DNA of 64,000 bases from NCBI RefSeq assembly GCF_030296055.1, contig NZ_AP027370.1:2096501-2160500 (forward strand), read 5' to 3'. Position numbers and translations under genes: made by a program. Positions 1-8,397 of the stretch are shown here, one piece after another. Within the stretch, counting starts at the first letter, position 1. The number at the start of each line of letters is the position of its first letter. The notes below the pieces were generated by a model that did not search any database, was not told the origin of the DNA, and saw only the letters and a program-made list of their open reading frames with translations. This stretch comes from Hydrogenimonas cancrithermarum. GTDB taxonomy: Bacteria > Campylobacterota > Campylobacteria > Campylobacterales > Hydrogenimonadaceae.

Positions 1-1606
1 GATGGACAAGTTCCGTGAAACCGTCGGTCCGGAAGTCAATCTTCAGACGCTGGCACGCGGCATCAACACCGTCATGCTCGATACCGGCAGCCGAGAGATG
101 ATCGATCTTCATGCCAAACTTTTCAAAAAGCACGGTACGACGACGATCCGAAACTTCGATGCACTCAACGATGTCGACAACCTTGCATACAGTGCCAAAT
201 GTATCAAAGATCACGGGCTCAAACATGAAGTGGTTGTAACGATCATGGACCTTCCTCCGGGATGCCACGGTGCGCATGATGCACCGTTCTATGAAAAGGT
301 GCTTCGCAAAATTCTCGATTCGGGTCTGCCGTTTGACAGTGTCTGTTTCAAAGACGCGAGTGGAACCTCCAACCCGAACAAAGTCTACGAGACGATCAAA
401 ATGGCACGTAAACTTCTTCCGGAAGGGACCCATCTGCGCCTACATACACATGAAACCGCGGGTGTCAGTGTCGCATGTTACCTCGCAGCTCTCGAAGCGG
501 GTGTGGATGGAATCGACATGGCCGCACACCCGGTAAGCGGTGGCACGAGCCAGCCCGATATTCTGACGTTGCTTCATGCGACCAAGGGAGGAGACTACGA
601 TCTCGGTGGTCTCGAACTTGAAAAAATTCTTGCCTATGAAGAGGTTCTCAACGACTGTCTGAAAGACTATTTCATTCCGCCGGAAGCGACACAGGTTTCA
701 CCACTTATTCCGTTCTCTCCGATGCCTGGCGGCGCTTTGACGGCAAATACGCAGATGATGCGCGACAGCGGCATCTTGCACAAGTATCCGGAAGTGATCC
801 GTGCGATGCAAGAAGTGGTCGAAAAAGGTGGGTATGGCACATCGGTCACACCCGTATCGCAGTTTTACTGGCAGCAGGCCTTCAACAACGTCATGTTCGG
901 GCCATGGAAGAAGATCGCACCAGGGTACGGGCGCATGGTGCTTGGATATTTCGGAAAAACACCGACCGAACCGGATCCGGAAGTGGTGAAGATCGCATCG
1001 GAACAGCTCAAACTCGAGCCGACAAAAGAGAATCCTCTCGATATCGCGGATCGCGACGAAACAAAATCGATCGCGTACTGGAAAAAAGTGCTCGAAGAAG
1101 AGGGTCTCGAAACGACGGAAGAGAATATCTTCATCGCAGCAGCGTGCGATAAGAAAGGCATCGACTTCCTCAAAGGCGAATCGCCGCTGATGGTACGCAA
1201 AAAAGATCAAGAAGAAAACAAAAAAGAAGGTGAATGTATGAGTAGTGCAGCAGGTGTATATACGGTTGTAGTTGACGGTCAGAAGTTCAAAGTCGAAGTT
1301 GCCGAAGGCGAAGGAGAAATCGTTGTCAAAGAGGCATCGAGCACACCGGCACCGGCGCCGGAAAGCGAAGTTCCTGCAGAGAATGCACCGGGCCTTACAG
1401 AAGTTCCTGCACAGGTTCCGGGCAATGTCTGGAAAATTCTGAAAAACCCGGGCGACAGTGTCGAAGAGGGTGAAGTGATCATGATTCTCGAGGCGATGAA
1501 AATGGAGATCGACATTCCTTCGCCGAAAGCGGGAAAGATCGCGAAAATCAACGTGGCTACCAACCAGGCGGTACAAGAGGGTCAGATTCTGGCACTGGTT
1601 GAGTAA
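1..1606 (+). CDS. oadA: Biotin-dependent pyruvate carboxylase subunit B / oxaloacetate decarboxylase alpha (5' truncated)
   Basis: Carboxyltransferase subunit that moves CO2 between biotin and pyruvate/oxaloacetate. The visible 534 residues begin inside the TIM-barrel; the usual first 50-70 residues, with the DTTFRDG-type motif, lie outside the window, so the first ATG at position 2 is not the real start. Seen: HTHETAG and AAHPVSGG metal/active-site segments of the barrel, a conserved carboxylase domain to about residue 400, a Pro/Ala-rich linker near 450-470, and a C-terminal biotinyl domain with EAMKMEI, whose Lys (visible residue 500) is the biotin site. The next gene is the membrane decarboxylase beta subunit, 10 bases downstream, which favours a Na+-pumping oxaloacetate decarboxylase. 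A role as PycB of a two-subunit pyruvate carboxylase cannot be excluded, because the gamma or PycA partners are not in view. Confidence 0.9.
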   Translation, partial: MDKFRETVGPEVNLQTLARGINTVMLDTGSREMIDLHAKLFKKHGTTTIRNFDALNDVDNLAYSAKCIKDHGLKHEVVVTIMDLPPGCHGAHDAPFYEKVLRKILDSGLPFDSVCFKDASGTSNPNKVYETIKMARKLLPEGTHLRLHTHETAGVSVACYLAALEAGVDGIDMAAHPVSGGTSQPDILTLLHATKGGDYDLGGLELEKILAYEEVLNDCLKDYFIPPEATQVSPLIPFSPMPGGALTANTQMMRDSGILHKYPEVIRAMQEVVEKGGYGTSVTPVSQFYWQQAFNNVMFGPWKKIAPGYGRMVLGYFGKTPTEPDPEVVKIASEQLKLEPTKENPLDIADRDETKSIAYWKKVLEEEGLETTEENIFIAAACDKKGIDFLKGESPLMVRKKDQEENKKEGECMSSAAGVYTVVVDGQKFKVEVAEGEGEIVVKEASSTPAPAPESEVPAENAPGLTEVPAQVPGNVWKILKNPGDSVEEGEVIMILEAMKMEIDIPSPKAGKIAKINVATNQAVQEGQILALVE

Positions 1607-1616
1607 GGTTTTGACG

Positions 1617-2972
1617 ATGAAAAAAAGTATCGTTGCAGTATTGCTGCTTTTTATTACGCTTTTCGCTACAAATGCGGCAGCGAGCGGCCACGAACAGGTC
1701 GCACAGCAGACACACGCTATTGAGCATCATGCCGCTGTCGACTCTTCCGAAAAAGCGGTTGCTCATGACAAGGGAGTTTGGGAACTGTTGAAGTCATTCT
1801 ACAAAACAACAGGTCTTTACGCCTTCACGACACCTCAGGAGGGAATGGTCAACGGTGAGGGCGAACCGGTCAATGCATTCCATCAAACATGGGGACGCGT
1901 CATCATGATCGGTATTACGCTGTTGCTCTTCTATCTGGCGATTGCAAAAGGTTTTGAGCCTCTGCTGCTTTTGCCGATCGGTTTCGGGGGGCTGCTGGCA
2001 AATATCCCGTTCGCCAATATGACGGCTGATCATGGCTTTTTGGGGGTCATCTACAACGCCGGAATCGCCAACGAGTTTTTTCCACTGCTTATTTTCATGG
2101 GGGTTGGAGCGATGACCGATTTCGGCCCAATGTTGGCAAACCCGAAAACGGCTCTCCTCGGCGGTGCCGCACAGTTCGGTATTTTCGGAACACTCGTCGG
2201 TGCCGCGGCCCTGAGCCAGTTTACCCCGGCTTTCGATTTCAGTCTTCAAGATTGTGCTGCGATTTCCATCATTGGGGGTGCGGACGGACCGACCTCCATC
2301 TTTATCGCTACCAAGCTCGCTCCGGATCTTCTTGGAGCGATTGCCGTAGCGGCGTATTCGTATATGGCGCTCGTGCCGGTCATTCAACCTCCAATCATGA
2401 AGGCTTTGACAAGCAAAGAAGAGCGTGTCATCGTCATGAAACAGCAGCGAAAAGTGCACAAGCTCGAAAAGCTCTTTCTACCTTTGATCGTACTTGGGCT
2501 GAGTATTCTTCTTTTGCCCGAATCGACGCCGCTGATCGGTGCTTTTACGTTCGGTAACTTTGCGAAAGAGTCGGGTGTCGTCGACCGCCTCAGCGACACG
2601 ATGCAAAACTCTTTGATCAACATCGTCACGATTCTTCTGGGGCTTGGTGTCGGCTCCAAGCTGGCGGCGGAAAAATTCCTTGTTGGGGATACGCTCGGCA
2701 TTCTTATTCTTGGCCTCGTAGCGTTCGCCGTCGGGACAGCTGCCGGTGTATTGATGGCGAAACTTATGAACAGACTCTCTTCCGAACCGATCAATCCATT
2801 GATCGGAGCGGCAGGTGTTTCTGCAGTACCGATGGCCGCACGTGTCGTCAACAAAGTCGGCATGGAAGAGAAACCGGGCAATATCCTTCTGATGCATGCG
2901 ATGGGTCCGAACGTCGCAGGTGTCATCGGCTCCGCCGTTGCCGCAGGTGTTCTTATCTCTATTTTTAACTAA
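1617..2972 (+). CDS. oadB: Sodium-translocating decarboxylase, beta subunit
   Basis: Membrane subunit that removes CO2 from carboxybiotin and couples this to Na+ export. The ATG at 1617 is chosen because it begins a clear signal-like segment ([12 protein letters not shown]) with AAGG about 9 bases upstream; a TTG at 1599 overlapping the previous stop is possible but less likely. The 451-residue protein has an N-terminal extension of about 90 residues before the first family segment, then multiple membrane spans. The conserved [10 protein letters not shown] signature of the family lies in the middle, and [17 protein letters not shown] and [13 protein letters not shown] are near the C-terminus. 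The gene directly follows the biotin-carrying subunit and is almost certainly co-transcribed with it. Confidence 0.93.
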   Translation: MKKSIVAVLLLFITLFATNAAASGHEQVAQQTHAIEHHAAVDSSEKAVAHDKGVWELLKSFYKTTGLYAFTTPQEGMVNGEGEPVNAFHQTWGRVIMIGITLLLFYLAIAKGFEPLLLLPIGFGGLLANIPFANMTADHGFLGVIYNAGIANEFFPLLIFMGVGAMTDFGPMLANPKTALLGGAAQFGIFGTLVGAAALSQFTPAFDFSLQDCAAISIIGGADGPTSIFIATKLAPDLLGAIAVAAYSYMALVPVIQPPIMKALTSKEERVIVMKQQRKVHKLEKLFLPLIVLGLSILLLPESTPLIGAFTFGNFAKESGVVDRLSDTMQNSLINIVTILLGLGVGSKLAAEKFLVGDTLGILILGLVAFAVGTAAGVLMAKLMNRLSSEPINPLIGAAGVSAVPMAARVVNKVGMEEKPGNILLMHAMGPNVAGVIGSAVAAGVLISIFN

Positions 2973-2982
2973 TATTTCAAAT

Positions 2983-3013
2983 CCGTTTCGCCATATTCTC
3001 TCTGGCGAAACGG
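2983..3013 (+). terminator. Hairpin after oadB
   Basis: A perfect 10-bp inverted repeat (CCGTTTCGCC / GGCGAAACGG) with an 11-base loop sits 10 bases after the oadB stop and 14 bases before the next start codon. There is no following T-run, so it may act as a weak terminator or 3'-end stabiliser rather than a classic intrinsic terminator. Confidence 0.5.
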
Positions 3014-3027
3014 CCTAACGGATCCAT

Positions 3028-4059
3028 ATGGCGAATTTGTCTGCTTACCGTACCATCGTGACGTTGGCGGCAATCGTCGTTATCATCGCTGGCCTGAAAT
3101 ATGCAGCGCCACTCATCGTTCCGTTTATGCTTTCAGCATTCATCTCTTTACTTTTGTCTCCATTGCTACACTGGCTTATAAAAAAAGGTATTCCTAGCCC
3201 ATTGGCTTTTTTTATAGTCATCATTTTGGTGTTTCTACTTTTCGTTTCGGTAACCGGATTGATAACCAGTCATATGGCGGATCTTTTCGAACATGCGGAG
3301 AGTTGGCAGGTGACGATAACCGAAAATCTAAAACAAGTGATATTCCAACTACAGAAGGTCGGAATCGACATCGATCAGGAACTCTTCTTCTCCATGCTTC
3401 AGCCACAAAAGCTCTTTACATTCACCCTTTCTATCATCAAAAATGCCTCATTGTTGTTATCTAACTCTTTTTTGATTTTTTTTACCGTCGTATTTATGTT
3501 GATCGAATCTTTTTCAATAAAAAGAAAAATACGTTATCTCGAAAAAAGTGGATCTCCGGGCCTGGCTCATCGGATCGAGAGTTTTACCGTCAAACTCAAC
3601 CACTATTTTACGTTGAAGGCATTTACGAGCCTGCTTACCGGTCTTTGGATCGTGGCTGTTTTATATATGTTTGACGTACCTTATCCTCTGCTTTGGGGAT
3701 TGGGCGGCTTCATTCTGAACTTCATCCCTGTCATCGGCTCGATAATTGCAGCGATACCACCCGTGCTTATCGCGCTCGCTACCAGCGGTTTTGGTGATGC
3801 ACTTTGGATTGGGGGTTGGTTTCTTGTAATCAACACGGTGATTGGAAATTTGCTTGAGCCGAAAATCATGGGAAGAGGCTTGGAAATTTCGGAACTGGTC
3901 GTTTTTCTATCATTGGTCTTTTGGGGTTGGGTCTTTGGCAAAATTGGAATGCTTTTGGCCGTACCGCTGACAATGGTCGTCAAATTCGCCTTTGAAACGT
4001 CAGAATCGACACGCTGGATCGCGGTACTGCTTTCCGACTCTGCTAAAAATAAAAAATAG
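3028..4059 (+). CDS. AI-2E family (PerM/UPF0118) permease
   Basis: Polytopic inner-membrane protein of 343 residues, the normal length of the AI-2E transporter family. Hydrophobic spans lie near residues 10-35, 60-85, 145-170, and in a C-terminal block. The family features are the long soluble stretch after the third span and the FILNFIPVIGSIIAAIPP segment near residue 230, followed by GNLLEPKIMGRGLEIS. Members export diverse substrates (autoinducer-2 in a few cases, Na+ in others); the sequence does not tell which. The gene is separated from oadB by a hairpin and is the last gene before the tRNA-Leu island. The base composition is already somewhat lower in GC than oadB, but the gene is outside the island repeat. 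Confidence 0.85.
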   Translation: MANLSAYRTIVTLAAIVVIIAGLKYAAPLIVPFMLSAFISLLLSPLLHWLIKKGIPSPLAFFIVIILVFLLFVSVTGLITSHMADLFEHAESWQVTITENLKQVIFQLQKVGIDIDQELFFSMLQPQKLFTFTLSIIKNASLLLSNSFLIFFTVVFMLIESFSIKRKIRYLEKSGSPGLAHRIESFTVKLNHYFTLKAFTSLLTGLWIVAVLYMFDVPYPLLWGLGGFILNFIPVIGSIIAAIPPVLIALATSGFGDALWIGGWFLVINTVIGNLLEPKIMGRGLEISELVVFLSLVFWGWVFGKIGMLLAVPLTMVVKFAFETSESTRWIAVLLSDSAKNKK

Positions 4060-4103
4060 AAGTGGTATAAATGCTGCTTTCGCCACAGAAGAAAAAGTAG
4101 AAG

Positions 4104-4132
4104 AGTGGTGCGGACGAGAGGACTTGAACCTC
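4104..4132. repeat. att direct repeat, distal copy (29 bp)
   Basis: Identical for 29 bases to 6935-6963; this is a remnant of the CCA end and T-arm of tRNA-Leu without the rest of the gene. The match ends abruptly on both sides. Confidence 0.88.
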
Positions 4133-4212
4133 TAAAATGTGTTTTTAGATAGCAATAAAAGCCCTAAAATAGGCACTTTTACATATATGTCAACATATGA
4201 ATATAAGCATTT

Positions 4213-4232
4213 GTTGTATATAATGTTGTATA
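4213..4232. repeat. Left GTTGTATA pair (candidate integrase arm sites)
   Basis: Two direct copies of GTTGTATA at 4213-4220 and 4225-4232 (12-base period), just upstream of the integrase start. Three copies in the same orientation are found at the other end of the island (6860-6889). Arm-type recombinase sites or an integrase operator are the likely readings; this is inference. Confidence 0.5.
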
Positions 4233-4253
4233 TCATTTAAAAAAAGGCATAGT

Positions 4254-5459
4254 GTGGAAGTAGGAAAATATATAAGTTTAGGCAATGGGATACAAGTAAG
4301 AAAAGCAAAAAATGATACATATACTTATTATCATAGTTATAGGGATAAAACAGATAATAAAGTAAAGCGAAAAAAACTATTTACCACAGACAAAGCAGAC
4401 GCAAAAGGGTTAAAAAAAGCTATTTTAATGGTAGATAATTTAATCGAAACAGAACAAGAAGCAAAAGACAAAATCACCTTAAATGACCTATCTAAAAGAT
4501 ATTTTGAGTCAAGAAGAAAAAAAATGATAGGCGAACTACGACGAAAATATAACAATATGGATGAAGAAACATTCTTAAGTCTAAAAAATGTAAAAAATAA
4601 ACTTACAGGCTTACAAAGTGAAGTCAATAGATATAACAAGAACATAGCAAAAAGTGAAATAGCAGAACAAGACATAGAAACACTAAAAAGACAAGATTTT
4701 AAAGCATTTTTGGATAATGATTTAAACTTAAAAGGGTTAAGTGCAAAAACGGTCTATAATATGGTTTCTTTATGTAAAACAATCATTAACTATGGTATTA
4801 GAAACGAAATAATAGAAATTCAAAATCCTTTAACAAATTTTAGTGTAAAAAATCCAAAAAGAAAAAGACTTCGTTATCTAAATATAGAAGAATTAGAACA
4901 GCTATTAAAAGAATGTCAAAAACACGAAAACCCAAATGTTTATATGTCCGTATATTTAGGTGTATTAACTGGTGCAAGGGCAAGAAGTGTGCTAAATATC
5001 AAAAAGAAAGATATTGACTTTAAAAATAACCATATAAAGCTGGATAATTTCAAAAGCAATAAAATCTATACTGTAGCCATAACGAAAAAAGCCTCAAAAT
5101 GGTTAGAAAAACAAACCAAAGAACTAAAACCTGACGACTACATAATTTATAATAGAAAAAAGCCCTCTAATCAGCCATTTACATACATTCCAAAAGGTGT
5201 TTACCAGATAATGGACGAACTATTTAATCAGAACATAGATAAGAAGAATAATGAAGAACGAGATAATGTTGTAAATTTCCACACTATAAGAAGAAGCATA
5301 GCAACAAATATGGCACTTGAGGGTGTTGATATATTTAAAATTATGACATTTTTAAATCACGGTAGCACAAAACAAACACACGATTACTTAAACCTAAGCG
5401 GTATCAACCTAAATCAAGATATAGAAGCATTACACGGCAAAATCTTTGCCAATTTCTAA
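4254..5459 (+). CDS. Tyrosine recombinase / phage-type integrase
   Basis: Site-specific recombinase of 401 residues that would insert and excise the surrounding island at the tRNA-Leu 3' end. The start is a GTG at 4254 behind an AAAAAGGC ribosome site. N-terminal residues 1-60 are basic, residues 70-195 look like a SAM-like core-binding domain, and the catalytic domain runs from about 205 to the end. Catalytic residues seen: Arg242 (TGARAR), His343-x-x-Arg346 (HTIRR), His369 (LNHGS) and the nucleophile Tyr378 (HDYL). No break or missing residue, so probably active. Codon use is strongly A/T-biased compared with the flanking chromosomal genes, a sign of transfer. Confidence 0.95.
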   Translation: MEVGKYISLGNGIQVRKAKNDTYTYYHSYRDKTDNKVKRKKLFTTDKADAKGLKKAILMVDNLIETEQEAKDKITLNDLSKRYFESRRKKMIGELRRKYNNMDEETFLSLKNVKNKLTGLQSEVNRYNKNIAKSEIAEQDIETLKRQDFKAFLDNDLNLKGLSAKTVYNMVSLCKTIINYGIRNEIIEIQNPLTNFSVKNPKRKRLRYLNIEELEQLLKECQKHENPNVYMSVYLGVLTGARARSVLNIKKKDIDFKNNHIKLDNFKSNKIYTVAITKKASKWLEKQTKELKPDDYIIYNRKKPSNQPFTYIPKGVYQIMDELFNQNIDKKNNEERDNVVNFHTIRRSIATNMALEGVDIFKIMTFLNHGSTKQTHDYLNLSGINLNQDIEALHGKIFANF

Positions 5460-5524
5460 AATTATATATCAAACTATATAAGATACAACCTTTTAAAGGA
5501 TTTTACGCCCAAATCAAGCAATAA

Positions 5525-5656
5525 CACGAAAAAGAAATTATTGATTTTAAAAAATTAGTTTTAAATATTGTTTCAAAACTACATACAGATATTACAAAAG
5601 ATAGAGCAAAAAAACTTTTAGAGATATTCAAAAAAGGGGTTGTGATTATAGTGTAG
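5525..5656 (+). pseudogene. Possible 3' fragment of a lost gene
   Basis: A 43-codon open stretch after a stop at 5522 contains no ATG, GTG or TTG near its beginning, yet reads like protein (ITKDRAKKLLEIFKKG near its end) and terminates with TAG at 5654. It lies just downstream of the integrase. It may be the tail of a decayed mobilisation or replication gene; I do not recognise the family. Confidence 0.25.
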
Positions 5657-5710
5657 CTAACGCAATATATATAAATTCAACTAATACAAAAACCCCATAA
5701 AAGCCAAATC

Positions 5711-5778
5711 TATTCTTTATTGTAAAAAAGAATAGTGAAAGGGGGTTGGGGTTTGCGATAGCAAACCCAAAACTCCCC
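5711..5778. repeat. Two adjacent hairpins in the island (oriT-like layout)
   Basis: First stem TATTCTT/AAGAATA (5711-5717 with 5728-5734), second stem GGGTTTGC/GCAAACCC (5749-5756 with 5761-5768, loop GATA) extended outward by GGGG/CCCC. The second is exceptionally G-rich for this AT-rich stretch. The region 5460-6103 otherwise holds no gene except the fragment at 5525. Possible roles are a transfer origin, a single-strand origin or a terminator for the integrase. Confidence 0.5.
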
Positions 5779-5852
5779 TAAATCTTTAATTTTTACGAAA
5801 ATATAAAGAAAATGTCTGTGCTTTTTGGAAAAAGTGTTTTTTGTATGAATTT

Positions 5853-5919
5853 TTGATTATGAAGTTATGCTCACGCATGCGCACGCACGGGCGGGCGAGC
5901 TTGAATAACTTATAATCAA
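5853..5919. repeat. 67-bp inverted repeat with GC-rich alternating core
   Basis: Arms at 5853-5868 and 5905-5919 (TTGATTATGAAGTTAT against ATAACTTATAATCAA) pair over 15 positions with one bulged base, followed inward by GCTC/GAGC. The enclosed 24 bases are almost pure G/C/A and contain about 18 bases of strict purine-pyrimidine alternation (5872-5889), in the middle of DNA that is otherwise very AT-rich. Confidence 0.6.
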
Positions 5920-6103
5920 CCCTTATACATTTTACCAAACCTAAAAAAATCCCGAAAATATGATATTAAAACTTTTACGAAAGATAATAGCAAAATAAAT
6001 CAAAAATCAACCTATTTGCAAAAATATACACAAAAAATCCAAATTAAAAAAAATCTTCAAAAAAACTTTTATAATCAGATTATAAACAAAATAAGGAAGA
6101 ATT

Positions 6104-6856
6104 ATGAAATTACCACACGAAATAGTAGAAGAAAAAGCGTATTTAGAGCATTTATATCGAAAACTTCAAGAAAAAATGGACTCCAAAAAAGGAGAAGAAG
6201 ACTATCAAAATATGCTTATAGAGGAAATGAATACAAAAATTAAGACATCAGTTACAATTCTTGGGAAAACATATAGATATTCAATGAATTATCAAGTTGC
6301 AAGGATACTTCAATCTGTTTTTGGCGTAAAAATAGAAGACGCACCAAAAGCACATAGAAAATGGTTAAATGAGAATATAGTTAAACCAATGAAAAATGCC
6401 AATTTTTTCTTAGATAATGGTGTAACTAAAGCGATAGATACATTATTATTCAAAACCATATTTGAAGAACTACATATAAAGAATTTGATAGTATCGAATA
6501 ATTTATACCTAAGAAGTGAAGCATTGGAAAAAGAAGCGGAAATATTAGCAAAAGGATTATTCCAAATTAAAACAGCACAAGCACAATTTGACAAATCAGT
6601 AGAAGAAGAAAAAAAGAAATTAAACAAACACGCTAAACAACTAAACGAAGAATTAGATTTTCTAAATAAAATGGATGAGAATTTAAAAGCAGACATTGCA
6701 AAGTTTGAGAAAGCAAAAAAAGATTTTAAAGCATATCAAGAAAAGCACTTAAAACGCTTATATGACGAATATTTAAAATTTTATACCGAAAAACAAGACC
6801 AAGAAAAAATAGACAATCTAAAAAACTATTTTAAAAATTTAGGTATAAAAATATAA
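6104..6856 (+). CDS. Unknown coiled-coil protein of the island
   Basis: Protein of 250 residues with no family I recognise. The start ATG at 6104 follows AAGGAAG with good spacing. It is lysine- and glutamate-rich, with short N-terminal helices, a more globular segment around residues 45-130 (VTILGKTYRYSMNYQVARIL), and a long predicted coiled coil from about 140 to 235. No signal peptide or membrane span. It is the only cargo gene of the element and ends just before the right-hand GTTGTATA repeats, so it could be an accessory DNA-binding, excision or mobilisation protein, or a host-interacting factor. Its A/T-rich codon use matches the integrase. Confidence 0.75.
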   Translation: MKLPHEIVEEKAYLEHLYRKLQEKMDSKKGEEDYQNMLIEEMNTKIKTSVTILGKTYRYSMNYQVARILQSVFGVKIEDAPKAHRKWLNENIVKPMKNANFFLDNGVTKAIDTLLFKTIFEELHIKNLIVSNNLYLRSEALEKEAEILAKGLFQIKTAQAQFDKSVEEEKKKLNKHAKQLNEELDFLNKMDENLKADIAKFEKAKKDFKAYQEKHLKRLYDEYLKFYTEKQDQEKIDNLKNYFKNLGIKI

Positions 6857-6859
6857 GAA

Positions 6860-6889
6860 GTTGTATATTTGTTGTATAAGTGTTGTATA
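6860..6889. repeat. Right GTTGTATA triplet (candidate integrase arm sites)
   Basis: Three direct copies at 6860-6867, 6871-6878 and 6882-6889 with an 11-base period, one helical turn each, placed 46 bases inside the right att repeat. They match the pair at the left end. Confidence 0.55.
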
Positions 6890-6934
6890 TTTTTGAAGTT
6901 AATTTTTTGTAAGTCCCTAAAATAGGGCTTTGTA

Positions 6935-6963
6935 AGTGGTGCGGACGAGAGGACTTGAACCTC
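6935..6963. repeat. att direct repeat, tRNA copy (29 bp)
   Basis: Covers the CCA end, acceptor strand and T-arm of tRNA-Leu and is identical to 4104-4132, marking the crossover region of integration. Confidence 0.88.
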
Positions 6964-7023
6964 CACGGGCTAATGCCCACTAGAACCTGAATCTAGCGCG
7001 TCTACCAATTCCGCCACGTCCGC
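6937..7023 (-). tRNA. tRNA-Leu(CAG)
   Basis: 87 bases on the minus strand including an encoded CCA. Acceptor stem GCGGACG/CGTCCGC, anticodon stem CTAGA/TCTAG with loop TTCAGGT giving anticodon CAG, and the long variable arm expected for class II Leu tRNA. Its 3' end is the attachment site of the neighbouring island. Confidence 0.95.
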
Positions 7024-7107
7024 GCGAATTGGACTGAAAGTATACAAAAGCATTCTTAAATAATAGTTTAAATACAATAGCGAGAATAGAATTTACGAGG
7101 ATTTGCC

Positions 7108-8397
7108 ATGCTTTTGATCAAAACTACGGATAAAAATTTTAAGGAGTCGTTCGAAGAGTTGCTCGGACGCGGGGCGATGGATATGGAGCATGTAGCTTCA
7201 ATTGTCGGAACCATCATCAAAGAGATCCGAAATGAGGGGAACGAGGCGCTCAAAAGGCATATTGCCAAGTTTGACCGCTGGGAGGTTCGATTCGATGAAG
7301 ATTTGATGGTCGATCCTGTGGATATGAAGAAAGCGTATGACGCACTCGACACTGATCTTCGCGAGGCATTGCACCTTGCCTATGAACGTATTAAAAACTA
7401 TCATGAAAAACAGATGCCGAAGAGCTGGATCGATTTTGACAAAGCCGGCAACACACTGGGGCAGAAAGTGACGCCTGTTGATCGAGCGGGGCTTTATATT
7501 CCGGGAGGAAAGGCCGCCTATCCTAGTTCGCTTTTAATGAATGCGATTCCTGCGATTGTCGCAGGAGTGGATGAGATCGTCGTCACTACGCCTACGCCCG
7601 ACAATGAGATCAATCATCTCCTTTTGGCTGCTGCGCACCTGTGCGGTATTGAAAAAATGTTTAAAGTGGGTGGGGCGAGTGCAATTGCCGCGATGGCGTA
7701 TGGAACGGAAACGATTCCAAAGGTGGATGTTATCACCGGACCGGGAAATATTTTTGTCGCAACGGCAAAAAAACTTGTTTACGGCGATGTCAACATCGAT
7801 ATGATCGCGGGACCGAGCGAGATTGGAATTCTTGCCGACACATCGGCGATTCCGGAGTATCTGGCGATCGATCTTCTTTCACAAGCCGAACATGACGAGA
7901 TGGCGAGTTCGATCCTAATAACCCCTTCCCTCGAACAGGCCGAAGCGGTACGAGAAGTGCTCTATATGGAATTGTCGAAGCTGGAGCGTGAAATGATTGC
8001 ACGAAAATCGATCGAGGAACGCGGTGCGATCATTGTGACCGAAACGATGGATGAAGCGATCGAACTGATGAACAAGATTGCACCGGAACACCTCGAAGTG
8101 ATGACAGCCAACCCTTTCGAGCTTCTGCCGAAAATAAGACATGCAGGTGCGATCTTCCTGGGGGCTTTTACCCCTGAACCTATCGGAGACTATATGGCAG
8201 GACCGAACCATACACTGCCTACAGGGGGCACTGCAAAATTCTATTCGCCCCTCAATGTCGAAAATTTCTTGAAAAAGTCATCCATTATCGCGATGAGCGA
8301 AGATGGAATCAACGAAATCGGAGAAGCGTGTGCTTTGCTTGCCAAAACCGAAGGGTTGACGGCGCACGAGAAATCAGTGCGTATCCGTCTCAAATAG
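7108..8397 (+). CDS. hisD: Histidinol dehydrogenase
   Basis: Cytoplasmic Zn enzyme for the last two steps of histidine synthesis, oxidising L-histidinol to histidine with two NAD+. 429 residues, full family length. Seen: the VTPVDRAGLYIPGG segment, the nucleotide-binding region with TGPGNIFVATAKK, IAGPSEIGILAD, the EHDEMASSILIT motif containing zinc/active-site residues, PEHLEVM and the GPNHTLPTGG segment. ATG at 7108 is preceded by GAGGATTTGCC. It stands alone from other his genes, as is common in this phylum. Its last 24 bases overlap the 3' end of mutY on the opposite strand. Confidence 0.97.
   Translation: MLLIKTTDKNFKESFEELLGRGAMDMEHVASIVGTIIKEIRNEGNEALKRHIAKFDRWEVRFDEDLMVDPVDMKKAYDALDTDLREALHLAYERIKNYHEKQMPKSWIDFDKAGNTLGQKVTPVDRAGLYIPGGKAAYPSSLLMNAIPAIVAGVDEIVVTTPTPDNEINHLLLAAAHLCGIEKMFKVGGASAIAAMAYGTETIPKVDVITGPGNIFVATAKKLVYGDVNIDMIAGPSEIGILADTSAIPEYLAIDLLSQAEHDEMASSILITPSLEQAEAVREVLYMELSKLEREMIARKSIEERGAIIVTETMDEAIELMNKIAPEHLEVMTANPFELLPKIRHAGAIFLGAFTPEPIGDYMAGPNHTLPTGGTAKFYSPLNVENFLKKSSIIAMSEDGINEIGEACALLAKTEGLTAHEKSVRIRLK

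Larger units (their letters stand above)
4104..6963. mobile_element. Small integrative element in tRNA-Leu(CAG)
   Basis: AT-rich island bounded by a perfect 29-bp direct repeat that is the 3' end of the tRNA-Leu gene. It carries a tyrosine recombinase, one unknown coiled-coil gene, a 44-codon gene fragment, and about 640 bases of palindrome-rich DNA. Repeats of GTTGTATA stand just inside both ends. No relaxase, replication initiator, capsid or defence gene is recognisable. The tRNA stays intact at the right end, so the element integrated at the 3' end of the gene and rebuilt it, as such recombinases usually do. The integrase lies at the end away from the tRNA and reads toward it. Confidence 0.85.
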
